From Streptomyces canus (GTDB taxonomy: Bacteria > Actinomycetota > Actinomycetes > Streptomycetales > Streptomycetaceae), in assembly GCF_030815415.1 (NCBI RefSeq), contig NZ_JAUSWW010000001.1, forward strand, positions 1,302,001 through 1,366,000: a stretch of 64,000 nt of DNA. The letters run 5' to 3'. Numbering within the stretch: the first letter of the stretch is position 1; every line of letters begins with the position of its first letter. Shown piece after piece: positions 60,128 through 64,000 of the stretch. Made by a program: the position numbers and the translations under genes. Below the pieces are notes generated by a model. That model had not been told where the DNA came from. It did not search any database and was given only the letters and a program-made list of their open reading frames with translations.

Positions 60128-61215
60128 CAGAACACCACCACCGAACGCAGGACGTCGCCGCCGTGCATCCGCTCGAAGGCCTTCTCGACCTCGTCGAGCC
60201 GGATCGTCTCGGTCACGAACGCCCCGAGGTCCAGGCGGCCTTGCAGGTGGAGGTCGATCAGCATCGGGAAGTCGCGGGAGGGCAGGCAGTCGCCGTACCA
60301 GGAGGACTTCAGCGAACCGCCGCGGCCGAAGACATCCAGCAGTGGCAGCTCCAGCTTCATCTCCGGGGTGGGCACACCCACCAGGACGACGGTGCCGGCG
60401 AGGTCGCGGGCGTAGAAGGCCTGCTTGTACGTCTCGGAACGGCCTACCGCCTCGATGACGACGTCGGCGCCGAAGCCGCCCGTCAGCTCGCGGATCGCCT
60501 CGACCGGGTCGGAGTTCTTGGAGTTCACGGTGTGAGTGGCGCCCATCGAACGTGCCGTGTCCAGCTTGCGGTCGTCGATGTCGACGGCGATGATCCGCGC
60601 CGCACCCGCCAGCCGGGAACCGGCGATCGCCGCGTCCCCGACGCCTCCGCAGCCGATCACCGCGACGGTGTCCCCCCGGCCCACATTGCCGGTGTTGATG
60701 GCCGCGCCGATCCCGGCCATCACCCCGCACCCCAGCAGCCCGGCCACCTGCGGCGCCACGCTCGGGTCCACCTTGGTGCACTGTCCGGCCGCGACCAGCG
60801 TCTTCTCCGCGAACGCCCCGATTCCCAGCGCGGGCGAGAGCTCCTGTCCGGTCGCGGCGAGCGTCATCTTCTGCGAGGCGTTGTGGGTGTTGAAGCAGTA
60901 CCACGGGCGCCCCCGCAGACAGGCCCGGCAATTCCCGCACACGGCCCGCCAGTTGAGGATGACGAAGTCACCGGGGGCGACATCGGTGACGCCCTCGCCG
61001 ACCGCCTCCACGACACCCGCCGCCTCATGGCCGAGCAGGAACGGGAAGTCGTCCGAGATCCCGCCCTGCTTGTAGTGCAGGTCGGTATGACACACGCCGC
61101 AGGCCTGCACCTGGACGACCGCTTCCCCCGGGCCGGGGTCGGGCACCAGGATCGTCTCCACCCGGACCGGCTCGTCCTTGCCCGGTGCGATCACGCCGCG
61201 AACTTCCTGCGCCAT
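60127..61215 (-). CDS. mscR: S-(hydroxymethyl)mycothiol / S-nitrosomycothiol dehydrogenase
   Basis: A 362-residue zinc alcohol dehydrogenase of the mycothiol-dependent formaldehyde dehydrogenase type. Catalytic zinc ligands lie in [10 protein letters not shown] and [15 protein letters not shown]; structural zinc in [20 protein letters not shown] binding in [15 protein letters not shown]. It detoxifies formaldehyde and S-nitrosomycothiol with NAD. The ATG at 61215 lies in a promoter gap with AGGAAAG upstream. It forms an operon with the MBL hydrolase. Confidence 0.93.
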   Translation of the reverse strand: MAQEVRGVIAPGKDEPVRVETILVPDPGPGEAVVQVQACGVCHTDLHYKQGGISDDFPFLLGHEAAGVVEAVGEGVTDVAPGDFVILNWRAVCGNCRACLRGRPWYCFNTHNASQKMTLAATGQELSPALGIGAFAEKTLVAAGQCTKVDPSVAPQVAGLLGCGVMAGIGAAINTGNVGRGDTVAVIGCGGVGDAAIAGSRLAGAARIIAVDIDDRKLDTARSMGATHTVNSKNSDPVEAIRELTGGFGADVVIEAVGRSETYKQAFYARDLAGTVVLVGVPTPEMKLELPLLDVFGRGGSLKSSWYGDCLPSRDFPMLIDLHLQGRLDLGAFVTETIRLDEVEKAFERMHGGDVLRSVVVF

Positions 61216-61297
61216 GGTGGTGAACCTTTCCTTCCGCCGGTGTCCGTCCCCTCGACCCTACGTGCAACTGATCAGTAGCGGCACGGGAGCGGATCCG

Positions 61298-61395
61298 TCA
61301 GCGCAGGAAGCCCCGGACGGCCCGGCCCAGTGCCTCCTCGTCCCGGGCGTCCGCACCGCCCAGGGCCAGCAGCCGGTGCGGCACATGGACACAGG
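61298..61395 (-). pseudogene. Possible 3' remnant of a lost minus-strand gene
   Basis: On the minus strand the last ~30 codons before the stop at 61298 read [28 protein letters not shown], with the composition of a real protein C terminus. The frame upstream of it turns into shadow sequence of the flavoprotein gene. It ends just where recognisable flavoprotein sequence begins (about 61389), suggesting a deletion that joined two truncated genes. Confidence 0.3.
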
Positions 61396-62565
61396 GCCAG
61401 GCGCACGGCGGACACGTCGTCGACATGGGCGGGCTCGACGAGGTGCGCTGTGTGCCGGGCGACCGGACGCTGGTCGCCGGGGCGGGCGCGACCTGGGGCG
61501 AGGTCGTGCGGGCCGCGCTCGCCGAGGGGCCGGCGCCGCCGGTGCTCCCCGACCATCTGGGCGCCGGCGTCGGCGGGGTGCTGAGCACGGGCGGGTTCGG
61601 CGGGTCGAGCCACCGTCGCGGGCTGGTCGCCGACTGGGTGCGGGAGCTGGAGGTGGTCACCGGCGCCGGCGAGCGGCTGACCTGTTCGCCCGAGCGGCAT
61701 CCGGACCTGTTCGGCGCGGTCCTGGCGGGACTCGGCCAGTGTGCCCTGATCGTGCGGGCCACCCTCCGGCTGGTGCCCGCGCCGGTACGCGTCCGCCGCT
61801 ACCGCCTCTTTCACGAGGATCCCGCCGGGTTCTTCACGGACCAGCGCAGGCTGGCCCGCGACGGCCGGTTCAGCCATGTCGCGGGCCAGGCACGCCCGGC
61901 GCTCGGCGGCACCTGGCGGTACATGATCGAGGCGGTGACTCCGCACGACGGTGGACTCCCCCGCGCCGACGGCCTGTTGACCGGAGACCACCTGCCGACC
62001 GGAGACGACCTGCTGATCGGTGACCTGGACCACGACCGGGACACCGAGGAGATCGAGGATCTGTCGTACGCCGGGTATCTGCACCGCCTCGACCGCGACG
62101 AACGGCTGCTGCGCGCCACGGGCGAGTGGGACCGCCCGCATCCCTGGCTCACGCTGCTGCTCCCTGAGACGGCGGCCGCGGCCTTCGTCCCGGCGGTGCT
62201 GGCCGAGGCCGGCCAGCAGGGTCTCAGGTGCTGCGGCGTGGTGCAGTTGCGTCCGCTCCGCGGGAGTGTGCTCCGGGCGCCGCTGCTGCGCAGGCCGCCC
62301 GGCGAACTCCTGTGCCTGCTCTCCCTGATGCGCACCGCACCGCCCACCGATCCGGGCACCGTACAGCGCATGGTGGCCGCCAATCGCGGCCTGTACGAGC
62401 GGGCCAGAGCCGTGGGCGGGGTCCTCCATCCCGTCAGCGCGCTGCCGATGACGTCCGAGGACTGGCGGGTCTATTTCGGCCCCGACTGGGGCGGGCTTCG
62501 CCCGTGTCAAGGAGCGGTACGACCCGCGACACATCCTGACCAGGGGGTACGGACTGTGGGCGTGA
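61389..62565 (+). pseudogene. Cytokinin-dehydrogenase-like FAD oxidoreductase, 5'-truncated and frameshifted
   Basis: Homology to the FAD-linked (BBE/CKX) oxidases starts abruptly at [19 protein letters not shown] (61392 on) without the N-terminal FAD domain and the RGxGHS motif. It continues through [58 protein letters not shown] and a cytokinin-domain-like C-terminal half to [12 protein letters not shown]. An extra G at 62493-62495 then shifts the frame; in the +1 frame the expected end [22 protein letters not shown] is present and stops at 62565, overlapping the next GTG by GTGA. The first in-frame ATG is 61425. As written, the frame runs without stop into the downstream gene. Confidence 0.75.
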
Positions 62566-64000
62566 GTGCCGTCACCGTCTTCTGCGGTGCGTCCGCCGGA
62601 CACCGCTCCGCCCCTCTGCACGCCGCTGCCGACCTGGGCCGCGCCCTGGGCAAGGCCGGGATACGACTGGTCTACGGCGGCGCCCGCACCGGTCTGATGG
62701 GCGCCGTCGCGGACGGGGCGCTGGGCGCGGGCGGCTCCGTGACCGGGGTCGTACCGCGCGCGATGCTGCCGTACGAGATCACCCACACCGGGCTCACCGA
62801 GCTCGAAGTGGTCGCGGACCTCCACGAACGCAAGGCGCGGATGGCCGAGTCGGGTGACGCGTTCGTGGCGCTGCCGGGCGGTCTGGGCACGGCGGAGGAG
62901 CTTCTCGAGGCGTTGTCCTGGGCCCAGTTGGGCCTGCACCGCAAACCGTGTCTCCTGCTCGATCCGTCCGGTTTCTACCGTCCGCTGCTGTCCTTCCTGG
63001 AGCACGCCGGGGACGAGGGGTTCCTGCGTCCCGGGGATCTGGAGCGGATCGTGGTGTGCCGGTCGGCCGAGGAGGTGCTCGCGCGGCTGGCGGACCCGCC
63101 GATGGCCGACGTCCCGGTGCGGGTGCCGCGCGGCCGGACCGCGTTCCTGTTCTCGGCGGCCGGTTCGCAGCAGCCGCGGATGGGGCGCGAACTCCACGCC
63201 ACGTCACCGGTGTTCGCCGAGACCCTCGACGAGGTGTGCGGCCTGCTCACCCCCTACCTGGACCTGCCCCTGCGGGACGTGATGTTCGCCCCGGCCGGGA
63301 CGCGCACCGCGGCGCTGCTGGACCGGGTCGCGTACGGCCTTCCGGCGATCTTCGCGCTCCAGGTCGCCCAGTACCGGCTGCTGGAGAGCCAGGGGCTGCG
63401 CCCCGACGTGCTGTTCGGGTACTCGACCGGGCACATGGCGGCGGCCCACGCGGCGGGGGTGTTCTCGCTGGCCGACGCCTGTCGTGCGGTCGGCACGCTG
63501 TCGCGGCTGGTGCGGACCCTGCCGGAGGGTGGCTGCATGGCCGCGGTGGAGGCGGGGCCGCAGGAGCTGCGCCTGGGGCCGGGCGCGGTGGTCGCGGCGG
63601 TCAACGGGCCCCGGTCCGTCGTCGTGGCCGGGGATCGCGAGGCGGTGACGGCGGTGTGCGCGCGGTGGTCGGCCCGCGGCCGTCGCACCCATGTGCTGCG
63701 CGTGGCCGCGGCTCCCCACTCCCCGCTCTTCGAGCCCCTGCTCGCCGACTACCACCGCGTCCTGCTCACGATGGAGCTCCATGTCCCCCGTATCCCGCTG
63801 CTGTCCGACACCACCGCCGAGCCGGTCACCAGGGCGGCCACCGAACCCGGCTACTGGGTACGCGCCCTGCGCCGACCCGTCCGCTTCGCGGACGCGGTCG
63901 CCCGGCTGCACGCCGAGGGCACGACCACCTACGTCGAGCTGGGCCCGGGCGAGGTCCTGACCGGCATGCTCGACGCCTGTCTGCCCCGCGGGGCCGGCCG
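62562..64000 (+). CDS. LOG-type phosphoribohydrolase fused to polyketide acyltransferase (3' end beyond window)
   Basis: At least 479 residues. Residues ~1-180 are a LOG domain (lysine-decarboxylase-like fold), with [30 protein letters not shown], catalytic Arg region [12 protein letters not shown] and [17 protein letters not shown]; such enzymes release the free base from cytokinin-type nucleoside monophosphates. From ~190 comes a malonyl-type [21 protein letters not shown], nucleophile motif [11 protein letters not shown] (usually GHSxGE), [15 protein letters not shown], catalytic His in [12 protein letters not shown] and [14 protein letters not shown]. The open frame continues to the edge, so more domains may follow. 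GTG at 62562 overlaps the flavoprotein stop by GTGA; GTG 62556 is an alternative. Confidence 0.85.
   Translation, partial: MSAVTVFCGASAGHRSAPLHAAADLGRALGKAGIRLVYGGARTGLMGAVADGALGAGGSVTGVVPRAMLPYEITHTGLTELEVVADLHERKARMAESGDAFVALPGGLGTAEELLEALSWAQLGLHRKPCLLLDPSGFYRPLLSFLEHAGDEGFLRPGDLERIVVCRSAEEVLARLADPPMADVPVRVPRGRTAFLFSAAGSQQPRMGRELHATSPVFAETLDEVCGLLTPYLDLPLRDVMFAPAGTRTAALLDRVAYGLPAIFALQVAQYRLLESQGLRPDVLFGYSTGHMAAAHAAGVFSLADACRAVGTLSRLVRTLPEGGCMAAVEAGPQELRLGPGAVVAAVNGPRSVVVAGDREAVTAVCARWSARGRRTHVLRVAAAPHSPLFEPLLADYHRVLLTMELHVPRIPLLSDTTAEPVTRAATEPGYWVRALRRPVRFADAVARLHAEGTTTYVELGPGEVLTGMLDACLPRGAG

Noticed and set aside
61425..64000. A natural three-domain protein, flavoprotein-LOG-acyltransferase
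   Set aside because: The conserved flavoprotein end and a GTGA stop-start overlap lie one frame over, so the fusion is better explained by an extra G at 62493-62495.
1..64000. CRISPR arrays, tRNA or rRNA genes, insertion sequences, attachment sites, replication origin
   Set aside because: No regularly spaced short repeats with unique spacers, no cloverleaf or rRNA core sequence, no transposase or integrase, and no DnaA-box cluster were seen.

Overview
The base composition (GC above 70 % nearly everywhere), the codon use, frequent GTG starts, a proteasome beta subunit, a mycothiol-dependent dehydrogenase, Tat and lipoprotein exports, and many ABC sugar importers all point to a Streptomyces (or very close actinomycete) chromosome, probably from an arm or an accessory-rich stretch. 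No rRNA, tRNA, insertion sequence, phage gene or CRISPR array was recognised.

Layout. 1-3,183: a proteasome beta-type subunit (cut by the window edge), a flippase-like membrane protein and a GT39-type glycosyltransferase, all on the minus strand. 3,350-6,398: SnoaL-like protein, P-loop kinase, and an HxlR regulator divergent from an NmrA-like reductase, plus an orphan. 6,400-15,897: carbohydrate locus A, with a lipoprotein binding protein, two permeases, two putative carbohydrate-active (alpha/alpha-type) proteins (one frameshifted), a ROK repressor and, divergent, a BadF/GlcNAc-kinase-type sugar kinase. 16,066-24,883: a Tat-exported PAP2 phosphatase with an autotransporter-type repeat, another GT39, an RpiR regulator, a small orphan behind a hairpin leader, an ANTAR-GAF-PAS-PP2C signalling protein, and a peptidoglycan-binding membrane protein. 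25,054-36,083: carbohydrate locus B, with a secreted PL8 lyase and a convergent operon (binding protein, two permeases, 2-hydroxyacid dehydrogenase, a phosphodiesterase-HAD fusion, an ATP-grasp protein) beside a DeoR-HTH/LacI-sensor hybrid regulator. A 72-bp tandem repeat sits between the binding-protein and permease genes. 36,282-45,871: TetR regulator and its apparent target (a Zn-ribbon/OB-fold protein), a Gfo/Idh oxidoreductase, a secreted alpha/beta hydrolase, an F420/PPOX-type protein, a DUF3800-like protein, a DUF574 methyltransferase and a membrane-anchored streptogrisin-type protease. 46,286-52,102: carbohydrate locus C (ROK regulator; two permeases, binding protein, Gfo/Idh protein without the EKP lysine). 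52,132-61,215: L,D-transpeptidase, MocR regulator divergent from a PLP decarboxylase, MFS exporter, two SDRs, and the mscR-MBL hydrolase pair. 61,298-64,000: an accessory edge with a truncated and frameshifted cytokinin-dehydrogenase-like flavoprotein, followed by a gene that fuses a LOG-type nucleotide phosphoribohydrolase domain to a polyketide-type acyltransferase domain.

How the parts work together. Loci A, B and C each pair a binding-protein-dependent importer with its own regulator and cytoplasmic enzymes. The secreted PL8 lyase of locus B has the hyaluronate/chondroitin/xanthan lyase catalytic triad and shares 7-8 bp operator-like elements with the importer promoter, so it probably cuts a uronic-acid polymer outside and the importer takes in the fragments. 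Several divergent regulator/target pairs (HxlR-NmrA, MocR-decarboxylase, TetR-OB-fold, ROK-kinase, ROK-ABC) have inverted repeats in the shared intergenic space.

The most unusual feature is the 3' edge: a LOG domain joined to an acyltransferase domain next to a cytokinin-oxidase homologue. That looks like the start of a natural-product cluster handling an adenine- or cytokinin-like base, and it continues beyond this window. Two single-base indels in G/C runs (near 8,998-9,000 and 62,493-62,495) disrupt otherwise intact genes and should be checked against reads.
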